Of a stretch of 5,588 bases of DNA, positions 1 through 5,588 are shown piece by piece. The number at the start of each line of letters is the position of its first letter. The first letter of the stretch is position 1. The notes under the pieces were generated by a model, which was not told the DNA's origin, did no database searches, and saw nothing but the letters and a program-made list of their open reading frames with translations. The stretch is from Bacteroides sp. (GTDB lineage: Bacteria > Bacteroidota > Bacteroidia > Bacteroidales > SM23-62). A program made the position numbers and the translations under genes. The stretch is from NCBI GenBank assembly GCA_030667765.1, contig DAOUVF010000219.1, forward strand, positions 1 to 5,588, given 5' to 3'.

Positions 1-296
1 CTTTCCCAGCTTTCATTCACATTGCTGGCTTCAGTCCCAATGACCCTCATGCCCGGTCCCAGGGCTGGCAGATCCCTGAATTCAAGTCCCAATTCAGCAT
101 TTCCAATAATCTCATGGTCCTTGTATTCCACACTGTATCCCAGGGTCCCGGCCACATTACAGGCTTTCTCCCGGGGGCCTACAGTAATGTTTACAATAAT
201 CTCACCATCAGGCGATTCAATGGTTATTGTTCCACTTGTACAACTGCTAATCAGCAGGGCTGATACAGCCAGGATGGGCATCACAAAGTTCTTCAT
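1..296 (-). CDS. GH97 family glycosidase lipoprotein (SusB-like), N-terminal part only, cut by left edge
   Basis: Reading leftwards from the ATG at 296 gives 98 residues before the window ends. Residues 1-19 form a lipoprotein signal: K2, a hydrophobic run, and lipobox I-S-S-C with acceptor Cys19. The mature part has the start of the GH97 N-terminal beta-sandwich domain: S-P-D-G at 28-31, a short strand with Y-S-V-E-Y-K at 54-59, L-G-L-E-F at 69-73, and N-x-N-E-S-W-E at 92-98, matching the family's 'vdetW' segment. GH97 enzymes are usually around 650-720 residues, so the catalytic domain lies off-window. The family contains inverting alpha-glucosidases (SusB) and retaining alpha-galactosidases; which one this is cannot be decided without the catalytic residues. 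The residues after Cys19 are T-S-G-T, not an acidic surface-export signal, so a periplasm-facing anchor like SusB's is the better guess. It starts 21 bases after the protease stop codon, suggesting cotranscription. No Shine-Dalgarno is seen; the leader is AT-rich. Confidence 0.82.
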   Translation of the reverse strand, partial: MKNFVMPILAVSALLISSCTSGTITIESPDGEIIVNITVGPREKACNVAGTLGYSVEYKDHEIIGNAELGLEFRDLPALGPGMRVIGTEASNVNESWE

Positions 297-317
297 AATA
301 TAGCTAATTTTAATGGT

Positions 318-3300
318 TCACTGTTTCATCAGTTCCTTCACCGCAGCTTCGATTTGCTGGTCACGTCCGCCGGTCATTACAGCTGGTTCCAGGGGAACTC
401 GAATATCCGGCTCCATCTGGTTATTCTCGCAGAATTTTCCGTCCAGTGTCCGCCATCCTCCCATCGGGATGCCAAATACCAGCGTACGGTCGATCTGTCC
501 CTCCCACCAGACAAAGGTGCCTGTACCGGGTACCGGCATACCCAGTGTTTTCCCGTCACCTTTGATTTTGTAGGCGACCGGGAACAAATGTGCATCAGAA
601 TAATTGCTCTCGCTCATTATTACAATGGAGGGCTTGATCCATTTGTTCCGGGGCTCATAACCAATATATTGTCCATGCGGTATCACATCAATATACCTTT
701 CCCCCGTAAGGAAATCGGAAAGCTCCTCATGGATATTCCCTCCTCCATTGAAGCGGGTATCAACGATGATGGCATCCTTGTTGATGTTCCGTCCAAGTGC
801 CTCCTCCACCATGACACGCATGCTTGCATCACCCATGGACCTGACATGTACATATCCTAACTTGCCTCCGGAGAGTTTCTCTGTCTCTGTCCTGCGATTC
901 CTCACCCAGCGCTGATATAATAACTGGCTTTCTGCACCTGTGGATATCGGCTTGACAATTTCTTCCCAGCGTTTACTGGAATCCGGGGCAAACATTGACA
1001 GGAGGGTCAGTTTACCAGTTTTCCTGTTCAATAGCTTATAGAAATCAAGGGAATCTGTAAGCGCAACCCCGTCGATCTTCTCGATCACATGACCTGCCCT
1101 GATCTTCGAGGCAGCTTTGTCCAGTGGTCCGCCAATAATCACCTCTGACACCTTCAAACCCTTCCCCTTATAGGCATAATCATAGAAAAGTCCAAGTGCA
1201 GCCGTCTGATCAGAATTTGGAGAGCTGGCCCGGTAACGGCAACCTGTATGGGAGGCGTTCAGTTCACCCAGCATCTCACTGAGCATTTCGGCATAGTCAT
1301 AATTATTATTGATATAGGGCAGGAATTTCTTGTACTCCCTGTAATAGAATTCCCAATCCACCCCGTGCAGGTCCACCACATAAAATTTCTCCCTTACCTG
1401 CCGCCAGCTGTGATCAAATATATAGCTTCGTTCATCGGCCGTCTTCAGGACCATCTCTCCTTTTACCTGTATGGGCTTAGCCTTGCCATCCTTGATATCG
1501 ACCTTCCTGGCTTTCCCGTCGGCCATCAGGAAGATGAATTTACCATCAGATGAAAGTTCCATTTCGGCCCGGTTCGCACCAATTTTGGCAAAGAGCTTTG
1601 TTTCCTTTGTACGTAGATTCGTCTCCCATATATCCATTTTTTTCTCAAACCGGGTCAGGTAATACAGCTTTTCCCCGTCCTCCGACAGGATCCAGTCAGC
1701 TGCCCTGGAAGTATGAATGGTAAGCTTGCGCTTACGTTCGGTCAGGTTGTTCCAGTCAATCTTAATTTCCTCTACCTTTTCTTCATCATCTTCATCATCT
1801 TCTTCACCGTTTTTATCCTTTTCCCCCTTTTTGCCGGATTTTTCATCGTCTTTGGATTTCTTTTCTTCCTTCTCCTTTTCTTCTTCCTGTTCCTTTAATA
1901 AGGCGTATTCTTCCTTGGTAAGGTTAAACCGATCAAAGGCTTCCTGGGAAAAGAACATGCCATACACATCCCAATTAACGCTGTAATCGCCCTGAGCACG
2001 GGCACCCAACCGGTCAGAGCCCCAAATCATCATTTTGCCATCCATTGTCCACTTGGGACCAAAATCACCGTATCCGCTCAGGGTCAGGTTATGGATCTTT
2101 CCTTTTCCGTCAGAAGAGACGAGTCCAACCTCATCAACAAACATCCGGTCAGAGGGTATATAAGCTACCAGAAACCATTTCCCGTCAGGTGACCATTGAT
2201 AGTACTGGTCCCCGTCCGCATAAGAATAATTTAACTCCCCAGGCAGGATCAGGCGTGTCTGCTTGCTTTCCAGGTTGATTACCTTGAGTTTCACACGGTC
2301 CTCCAGGTATGCCACTTCCTTGCCATCTGGGGAATATTCGGGCTGGAATTCTTCCGCCCCCGTGGCTATCAGCGCTTCCTGTTTCAACACTGTGGAAACG
2401 TAAAAATATGGCTCCTCATCACGGGTAAGGGATATGGTATATACATCCCAGCTTGTATCCTTCTCGGCGGCATAGACAAGGGAGCGGCCATCCGGACTGA
2501 AACTGACGCTTCTTTCCTGCCAGGGGGTGTTGGTGATCCTTCTGGTAACACCTCCCTCCACACTGCTCACAAATATCTCACCCCTGAAAACATAGGCAAA
2601 TTCCTTGTCATTGGGAGAAAGCCTCATTTCAGTAAATCCACCGTTTACCGGAACGATCTTATCCAAATTGCCACGGCCGTCTGCGGCGATATTTACATCG
2701 AGTTTTTCAGGAGCACCACCCTGTTTAAGGGTATATATTTCACCGTGGTAACTGAAACAAAGGGTGTTATCATCAGCACAGGTGAGAAAACGGACCGGAT
2801 GGTTTTCGAATTGAGTGAGTGCGCTGGTCCTGGATGGATTCGACAGAGCGCTTTTGAATATGTTAAAAGAGCCTTTTTCCTCGCTGAGATAATAAAAATC
2901 ATCATTATTGGAGTCAAAAACCGGGTTGCGGTCCTCACCTTCAAACTGAGATAGTTGTGTGTATGACTTTTCAGCCATATCATACACCCATATGTCACGG
3001 GTAACAGCCGAAACGTGGTGCTTCCTCCATTCGCTCTCGTATCCCTTGATGTCATGGTAGATTAGTTTGTCCCCCGCTGAATTCAGGGTAGCATCCAGGG
3101 CAGGTACAGAGAGGACCTGGCTTATTTTTCCACCGGTGGCAGGAACACTGTAAAGTTCGCTCATAAGTCCTGTCGGGAACTGGATATTAGTAACTACATC
3201 CTGCCGTACCGCTGAAAATATCACTTCCTTATCATCAATGGTAAAGGAACTGGGTATCTCTCCGGAAGAATGATACGTCAGTCGTTTTGCCTCCCCACCA

Positions 3301-3587
3301 CCAGCAGGCATCACGAATACATCAAAATTACCATACCGGTCAGAGGCAAATGCAATCTGCTGTCCATTTTGGCTCCATACAGGTTCAAATTCATATGTCT
3401 CACTGATAGTAAGGGGCCTGGCATCCCCTCCGGCAGAGGAAACTGTGTAAATATCTCCTTTATAAGTGAAAAGGATGGTCTGTCCATCCGGTGATATGGC
3501 CGGGTAACGCAGCCACAGAGGATTGTTCTGGCATATTCCGGCAGCGGCAAGCATGATGCCCAGTAAAAGAGTGATGAGATTTTTCAT
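318..3587 (-). CDS. Secreted tricorn-like S41 family serine protease (beta-propellers, PDZ, C-terminal catalytic domain)
   Basis: The product has 1,089 residues, close to Thermoplasma tricorn in size and order. Residues 1-20 are a signal peptide (K3, then a hydrophobic stretch to about 18), so the protein is exported, unlike cytosolic archaeal tricorn. Residues 28-300 and 316-710 hold WD40/TolB-like blades with repeated S-P-D-G or similar turns (e.g. 32-35, 364-367, 419-422, 466-469, 679-682), making two propellers. Residues 557-612 are a Lys/Glu/Asp-rich insert inside the second propeller. The C1 domain (about 720-790) carries H-G-V-D-W (741-745) and catalytic S779-H780. A PDZ domain spans about 797-865. 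The C2 domain (about 900-1089) has the glycine loop 948-950, nucleophile S997 followed by D998, and E1054. The spacings H780-S997 (217) and S997-E1054 (57) nearly equal tricorn's 219 and 58, so the catalytic tetrad is intact. The likely role is peptide degradation in the periplasm or outside the cell. The start at 3587 is preceded by an A-rich leader and a good promoter. Confidence 0.93.
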   Translation of the reverse strand: MKNLITLLLGIMLAAAGICQNNPLWLRYPAISPDGQTILFTYKGDIYTVSSAGGDARPLTISETYEFEPVWSQNGQQIAFASDRYGNFDVFVMPAGGGEAKRLTYHSSGEIPSSFTIDDKEVIFSAVRQDVVTNIQFPTGLMSELYSVPATGGKISQVLSVPALDATLNSAGDKLIYHDIKGYESEWRKHHVSAVTRDIWVYDMAEKSYTQLSQFEGEDRNPVFDSNNDDFYYLSEEKGSFNIFKSALSNPSRTSALTQFENHPVRFLTCADDNTLCFSYHGEIYTLKQGGAPEKLDVNIAADGRGNLDKIVPVNGGFTEMRLSPNDKEFAYVFRGEIFVSSVEGGVTRRITNTPWQERSVSFSPDGRSLVYAAEKDTSWDVYTISLTRDEEPYFYVSTVLKQEALIATGAEEFQPEYSPDGKEVAYLEDRVKLKVINLESKQTRLILPGELNYSYADGDQYYQWSPDGKWFLVAYIPSDRMFVDEVGLVSSDGKGKIHNLTLSGYGDFGPKWTMDGKMMIWGSDRLGARAQGDYSVNWDVYGMFFSQEAFDRFNLTKEEYALLKEQEEEKEKEEKKSKDDEKSGKKGEKDKNGEEDDEDDEEKVEEIKIDWNNLTERKRKLTIHTSRAADWILSEDGEKLYYLTRFEKKMDIWETNLRTKETKLFAKIGANRAEMELSSDGKFIFLMADGKARKVDIKDGKAKPIQVKGEMVLKTADERSYIFDHSWRQVREKFYVVDLHGVDWEFYYREYKKFLPYINNNYDYAEMLSEMLGELNASHTGCRYRASSPNSDQTAALGLFYDYAYKGKGLKVSEVIIGGPLDKAASKIRAGHVIEKIDGVALTDSLDFYKLLNRKTGKLTLLSMFAPDSSKRWEEIVKPISTGAESQLLYQRWVRNRRTETEKLSGGKLGYVHVRSMGDASMRVMVEEALGRNINKDAIIVDTRFNGGGNIHEELSDFLTGERYIDVIPHGQYIGYEPRNKWIKPSIVIMSESNYSDAHLFPVAYKIKGDGKTLGMPVPGTGTFVWWEGQIDRTLVFGIPMGGWRTLDGKFCENNQMEPDIRVPLEPAVMTGGRDQQIEAAVKELMKQ

Positions 3588-3649
3588 TATTTGAATTTTG
3601 GTTAAATGGTGAATGAAACAGGTTAGTTTGTTAAGGGCTGTTATGATTT

Positions 3650-3680
3650 ACAAGATAGAAAACATGGAAGTTAATTCAAA
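3650..3680 (-). promoter_or_regulatory. Bacteroidota-type promoter for the tricorn-like protease gene
   Basis: On the minus strand a TTTG -33 box (3677-3680) and the octamer TATCTTGT (3650-3657) are 19 bases apart. This resembles the Bacteroidota primary-sigma pattern TTTG / TAnnTTTG, though the -7 box is imperfect. It would start transcription near 3643 and leave a 5' leader of about 55 bases before the ATG at 3587. The same spacing is found at the promoter of the upstream hydrolase gene. Confidence 0.45.
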
Positions 3681-3783
3681 TGACAAAACCCAGGTTATTA
3701 ATATCCCTGCAAGGAATTAAAATCCACAACCGGATTCGAATGCCCGAATTGCCACCATGACGGATTCTATAAATTGTCGAGTC

Positions 3784-4722
3784 CTATTTTCCCTTATTCC
3801 AGTACTCATTCCAGTCCGTTCCCCTGGCAGGACGTTCACGGGCCTCAACATCAATGTAAATAATGGTATCTGCATCCGCACCATAGGGGGCCTGCAGTAC
3901 CTCATTTCCATCCGGATCAATCACCAGGGAGCAGCCAATGCATTTCCAGTCCTTCCATGGACCGGCGGTCAGCCAGCCTACATTGCTCACACCTATGATC
4001 CACATCTGAAATTCCCGTGCGACCGGCTTATAATTCTTTCTCCAGGTATCACCGTAAGGTTCTTTTTCATTCTGATGATCGGCAACTACGGCCCAGCTGG
4101 ACGGGGACAATATCATATCGGCACCCATGTATCCCAAAGACCTTTGTATGGCATATTCCTTAGCACCGGCATCAGCACAAACCATCAGTCCGATGGTACC
4201 CAATCCGGTATGGCAGACATTCAGTCTGTCTCCCTGGTCGTATAGGTCGTGGGCAATATCCAGTTCATTGAGTTTCCGGTGTTTGAGCAGGAGCTTGCCA
4301 TCCGGACCGATCAAAACCGCTGTATTATATGTTTTGTCAGCATCCTTTTCAACTATCCCCGCCACTACATAAATCTGATTTTCCCTTGCTGCATTTGCCA
4401 GCTGTTCGAATGTCTTTCCTCCCGGTACCGGAAAGGCCAGTGTTTTCGCTGAAGGATGCGTCCATCCCAGGTCCATCACTTCAGGCAGCAGGGCCAGCTG
4501 TGCACCCTCACCGGCAGCCCGGGCAATCCTTTCGGCAGCATGCTGAAGATTAAGGTCCAACTCCCCTCCTACTACATTCATTTGTACCAGCGCAAGTTTT
4601 ATTTCACCGTTCTGTCTATCCATAACTGTAATCTCTTGATTTAGTGATGATTTTTCATTTCTGCATCCAGCAGTCGTTATTGCCGCTAAAAGCAGCATGC
4701 CCATTAAATAATTAATTCTCAT
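3784..4722 (-). CDS. Lipoprotein carbon-nitrogen hydrolase (nitrilase superfamily amidase)
   Basis: Starting at the ATG at 4722, the product has 312 residues, normal for the CN-hydrolase fold plus a signal. Residues 1-20 (M-R-I-N-Y-L start) form a lipoprotein signal ending in lipobox T-A-G-C with Cys20. The enzyme domain begins near residue 40 (I-K-L-A-L-V-Q-M-N). It has the superfamily Glu-Lys-Cys triad: E81 in L-L-P-E-V, K150 in H-R-K-L-N-E, and C182 in L-M-V-C-A-D, followed by G-A-D-M-I-L-S-P-S-S-W (200-210). Family members hydrolyse nitriles, amides or carbamoyl groups; the exact substrate cannot be read off, and the C-A-D context differs from the common C-Y-D or C-F-D. An in-frame ATG 20 codons earlier (4782) exists, but it lies upstream of the -7 box at 4763-4770 and would bury the signal peptide, so 4722 is preferred. 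The gene lies 196 bases upstream of the protease gene in the same direction. Most superfamily members are cytosolic, so envelope anchoring is notable. Confidence 0.9.
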   Translation of the reverse strand: MRINYLMGMLLLAAITTAGCRNEKSSLNQEITVMDRQNGEIKLALVQMNVVGGELDLNLQHAAERIARAAGEGAQLALLPEVMDLGWTHPSAKTLAFPVPGGKTFEQLANAARENQIYVVAGIVEKDADKTYNTAVLIGPDGKLLLKHRKLNELDIAHDLYDQGDRLNVCHTGLGTIGLMVCADAGAKEYAIQRSLGYMGADMILSPSSWAVVADHQNEKEPYGDTWRKNYKPVAREFQMWIIGVSNVGWLTAGPWKDWKCIGCSLVIDPDGNEVLQAPYGADADTIIYIDVEARERPARGTDWNEYWNKGK

Positions 4723-4762
4723 AAGCCCAATCCGGTTTTCATTTTCCCTGAAACAGAAATGG

Positions 4763-4793
4763 CTAAAATAATTTATTACCACTATTTTGCAAA
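4763..4793 (-). promoter_or_regulatory. Promoter of the CN-hydrolase lipoprotein gene
   Basis: On the minus strand, TTTG (4790-4793) is followed after 19 bases by TATTTTAG (4763-4770), one mismatch from TAnnTTTG. Transcription would begin near 4756, giving a leader of about 35 bases to the ATG at 4722. This placement is the main reason for rejecting the longer reading frame that starts at 4782. The -33 box directly abuts that of the divergent tRNA promoter. Confidence 0.55.
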
Positions 4794-4795
4794 AT
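4784..4795. repeat. 12-base perfect palindrome shared by two divergent promoters
   Basis: ATTTTGCAAAAT reads the same on both strands. Its left half supplies the TTTG -33 box of the plus-strand tRNA promoter, and its right half supplies the -33 box of the minus-strand hydrolase promoter. The symmetry may arise simply from two -33 boxes placed back to back, or it may also be a dimeric regulator's operator; the sequence cannot distinguish these. Confidence 0.6.
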
Positions 4796-4815
4796 CAAAA
4801 AATAGCTTAATTTTG
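4786..4815 (+). promoter_or_regulatory. Promoter of the tRNA-Asp gene
   Basis: TTTG at 4786-4789 is followed after 18 bases by TAATTTTG at 4808-4815, an exact match to the Bacteroidota -7 consensus TAnnTTTG. Transcription would start about 4821-4823, giving a very short leader before the mature 5' end at 4830, as expected for a strongly expressed stable RNA. Confidence 0.7.
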
Positions 4816-4829
4816 CATCGCAATTGAAC

Positions 4830-4906
4830 GGTGGCGTAGTTCAGTTGGTTAGAATGCCGGCCTGTCACGCCGGAGGTCGCGAGTTCGAGTCTCGTCGTCA
4901 CCGCCA
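4830..4906 (+). tRNA. tRNA-Asp (anticodon GTC)
   Basis: The 77 bases fold into a full cloverleaf. The acceptor stem pairs GGTGGCG (4830-4836) with CGTCACC (4896-4902) with one G-U pair. The anticodon stem pairs CCGGC (4857-4861) with GCCGG (4869-4873) around loop CTGTCAC, placing anticodon GTC at 4864-4866. The T loop contains TTCGAGT. The discriminator base is G (4903) and CCA (4904-4906) is encoded in the DNA. The G discriminator and GTC anticodon are the normal identity elements for aspartate. It is transcribed away from the hydrolase gene and has its own promoter and terminator. Confidence 0.97.
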
Positions 4907-4917
4907 AGCAAATTCCA

Positions 4918-4959
4918 AAACCCTTGTGAGATAAATACTTGCAAGGGTTTACTTTTTTT
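4918..4959 (+). terminator. Intrinsic terminator of the tRNA-Asp gene
   Basis: AAACCCTTG (4918-4926) pairs perfectly with CAAGGGTTT (4942-4950) around a 15-base loop, and a run of seven T (4953-4959) follows two bases later. The T run lies only on the plus-strand exit side, so the terminator serves the tRNA transcript. The hairpin begins 11 bases after the encoded CCA. Confidence 0.72.
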
Positions 4960-4979
4960 GTCTCGCATTCCGTCTCGCA
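4960..4979. repeat. 8-base direct repeat GTCTCGCA, two copies 12 bases apart
   Basis: GTCTCGCA occurs at 4960-4967 and 4972-4979 with four bases between. An inverted near-copy, TTGTGAGA (4924-4931), matches the complement of TCTCGCAA (4973-4980) at 7 of 8 positions and lies in the terminator stem-loop. Short spaced repeats of this kind next to a tRNA 3' end are common in recombinase binding regions, but chance is not excluded at this length. Confidence 0.5.
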
Positions 4980-5000
4980 AACTACGGTCTTTCCTGCTGA

Positions 5001-5020
5001 AATTTACCTGATTTTACCTG
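5001..5020. repeat. 10-base tandem repeat AATTTACCTG / ATTTTACCTG
   Basis: Two adjacent 10-base units differ at one position (the second base), sharing TTTACCTG at 5003-5010 and 5013-5020. The one-helical-turn spacing would put two protein binding sites on the same DNA face. Together with the GTCTCGCA pair it makes two repeat sets within 61 bases. No function can be assigned from the sequence. Confidence 0.5.
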
Positions 5021-5169
5021 GTTTTATTTCACTTTATTCGCGTAATCCTGGAGATAATATTCAGTATATATTGAAATGCAAAATGTGAAGTTGAAACTCC
5101 ATTGAGACCTTTTGCTATTTTATTGGTAAATTGTCTATTGCTATAATATTTAGCTTATCAAATTTCCTG

Positions 5170-5588
5170 ATGATAAACAACACTATTAACAGAAGGTTTG
5201 AACTTTGGAAAAGGTTGAAGGAGGAGATAGAACATTACCAGCAAGAAAATGGTATTGAATACCTTGATTATAAAAAGAGATCTGCGTTTGATTATGAATC
5301 AGAGAAAGAAAATTTTAAACGTCAGTTCTATTATTTTCCATATAATGAAATCGATCCAGAAGAAAGAATCCAGATTTTCCACACGTTTTATGAAACTGAT
5401 GTATGGGGAACAGGAACTTGGAGACCAGGTGATGAACAATTTAATTTATCTCTGAGACAAATTGAAAGTAATGCAGAGATTGATAGGGCAAAATATATTC
5501 TGGATAAGCTGTGGGAGAAAGATAACTACATTGATGAAAATATTCATCGGGCTTTAGTCGGTCCAAAAATGCACTTTCAATTGCCGGA
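5170..5588 (+). CDS. Unrecognised protein, N-terminal 139 residues, cut by right edge
   Basis: A frame opens with ATG at 5170 and stays open to the last base; the nearest upstream in-frame stop is TGA at 5092, with no other ATG between, so 5170 is the natural start. I do not recognise the family. The visible part has no signal peptide or membrane segment, so a cytoplasmic protein is likely. Residues 8-27 look like a charged helix (R-R-F-E-L-W-K-R-L-K-E-E). Residues 50-80 are aromatic-rich (F-Y-Y-F-P-Y, F-H-T-F-Y, D-V-W-G), then T-G-T-W-R-P-G-D at 81-88, a possible helix at 102-117, and G-P-K-M-H-F-Q-L near the edge. Codon use is AT-rich and G+C is about 31%, well below the minus-strand genes, consistent with horizontal acquisition. 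No Shine-Dalgarno precedes it. It follows the tRNA-Asp terminator by about 210 bases, so it is not part of the tRNA transcript. It may be cargo of an island. Confidence 0.6.
   Translation, partial: MINNTINRRFELWKRLKEEIEHYQQENGIEYLDYKKRSAFDYESEKENFKRQFYYFPYNEIDPEERIQIFHTFYETDVWGTGTWRPGDEQFNLSLRQIESNAEIDRAKYILDKLWEKDNYIDENIHRALVGPKMHFQLP

Larger units (their letters stand above)
4907..5169. other. Non-coding interval behind the tRNA: terminator, direct repeats, no gene seen
   Basis: This 263-base stretch has no open frame of convincing length on either strand. It holds the tRNA terminator and two pairs of short direct repeats, then AT-rich sequence leading to the gene at 5170. A convincing promoter for that gene was not found: TTTG at 5111-5114 has no good TAnnTTTG partner at 18-20 bases. 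The interval could be the end of an integrated element next to the tRNA, but no integrase gene or duplicated tRNA end is present in the window. Confidence 0.5.

Noticed and set aside
354..860. 168-codon plus-strand open frame
   Set aside because: It lies opposite the protease catalytic domain, whose motifs are intact; the translation has no family features and is a shadow frame.
1713..1986. Two plus-strand frames rich in Phe/Leu or Ser, resembling a membrane or low-complexity protein
   Set aside because: The Phe and Ser runs are the reverse reading of the Glu/Lys/Asp-rich insert in the protease, i.e. a composition artefact.
3531..3587. Lipobox in the protease signal peptide (A-G-I-C at residues 16-19)
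   Set aside because: Ile directly before the Cys does not fit the Ala/Gly/Ser required at that position, so an ordinary signal peptide is preferred.
3721..3749. Weak hairpins behind the CN-hydrolase gene (AATCC/GGATT and ATTCG/CGAAT)
   Set aside because: Stems are only five bases and no good T run follows on the minus strand, so I do not call a terminator; readthrough into the protease gene is possible.
3757..4245. 162-codon plus-strand open frame
   Set aside because: It lies opposite the well-supported CN-hydrolase gene and shows no recognisable domain.
4723..4782. Longer start for the CN-hydrolase, adding 20 residues
   Set aside because: The added residues precede the lipoprotein signal, and the codons overlap the predicted -7 box and transcription start, so they would not be in the message.
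5111..5151. Promoter for the gene at 5170
   Set aside because: TTTG at 5111-5114 has no acceptable TAnnTTTG box at the right distance; the nearby AT-rich bases match too weakly.
5249..5455. 68-codon plus-strand open frame
   Set aside because: It overlaps the longer frame from 5170 that remains open through the window; it has no independent support.

Overview
This 5,588-base window looks like chromosomal DNA of a free-living or gut-type member of the Bacteroidota. Four things point there. Three promoters fit the Bacteroidota pattern: a TTTG -33 box, 18-19 bases, then a TAnnTTTG-like -7 box. No gene start has a clear Shine-Dalgarno sequence. Two genes encode lipoprotein-signal enzymes. The gene content (a GH97 glycosidase and a secreted tricorn-type S41 protease with a Lys/Glu/Asp-rich insert) is typical of that phylum. 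Species cannot be named from the sequence.

Layout. Bases 1-4722 carry three minus-strand genes, read from right to left. They are a lipoprotein carbon-nitrogen hydrolase of the nitrilase superfamily (3784-4722), a 1,089-residue secreted tricorn-like S41 protease (318-3587), and the first 98 residues of a GH97 lipoprotein glycosidase cut off by the left edge (1-296). The protease and GH97 genes are 21 bases apart and probably share a transcript starting from the promoter at 3650-3680. The hydrolase has its own promoter at 4763-4793. All three products are predicted to enter the envelope, so together they resemble a nutrient-processing set acting on peptides, amides or nitriles, and glucans or galactosides. 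The substrates are not determined here.

Bases 4786-4959 form a complete tRNA-Asp(GTC) unit on the plus strand: a near-ideal promoter, a 77-base gene with encoded CCA, and a hairpin terminator. Its promoter and the hydrolase promoter are back to back. Their -33 boxes are the two halves of one 12-base perfect palindrome (4784-4795).

Bases 4960-5588 differ from the rest. G+C falls to about 31% (hand count of 5161-5340) against about 50% in the hydrolase gene (3841-3900). Two pairs of short direct repeats lie just after the tRNA terminator. They are followed by the first 139 codons of an unrecognised gene that runs off the right edge. A compositional change right behind a tRNA 3' end is what the edge of an integrated element looks like. 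No integrase or second att copy is visible, so this remains an inference. The unknown gene is the only part of the window that might belong to an undescribed system.
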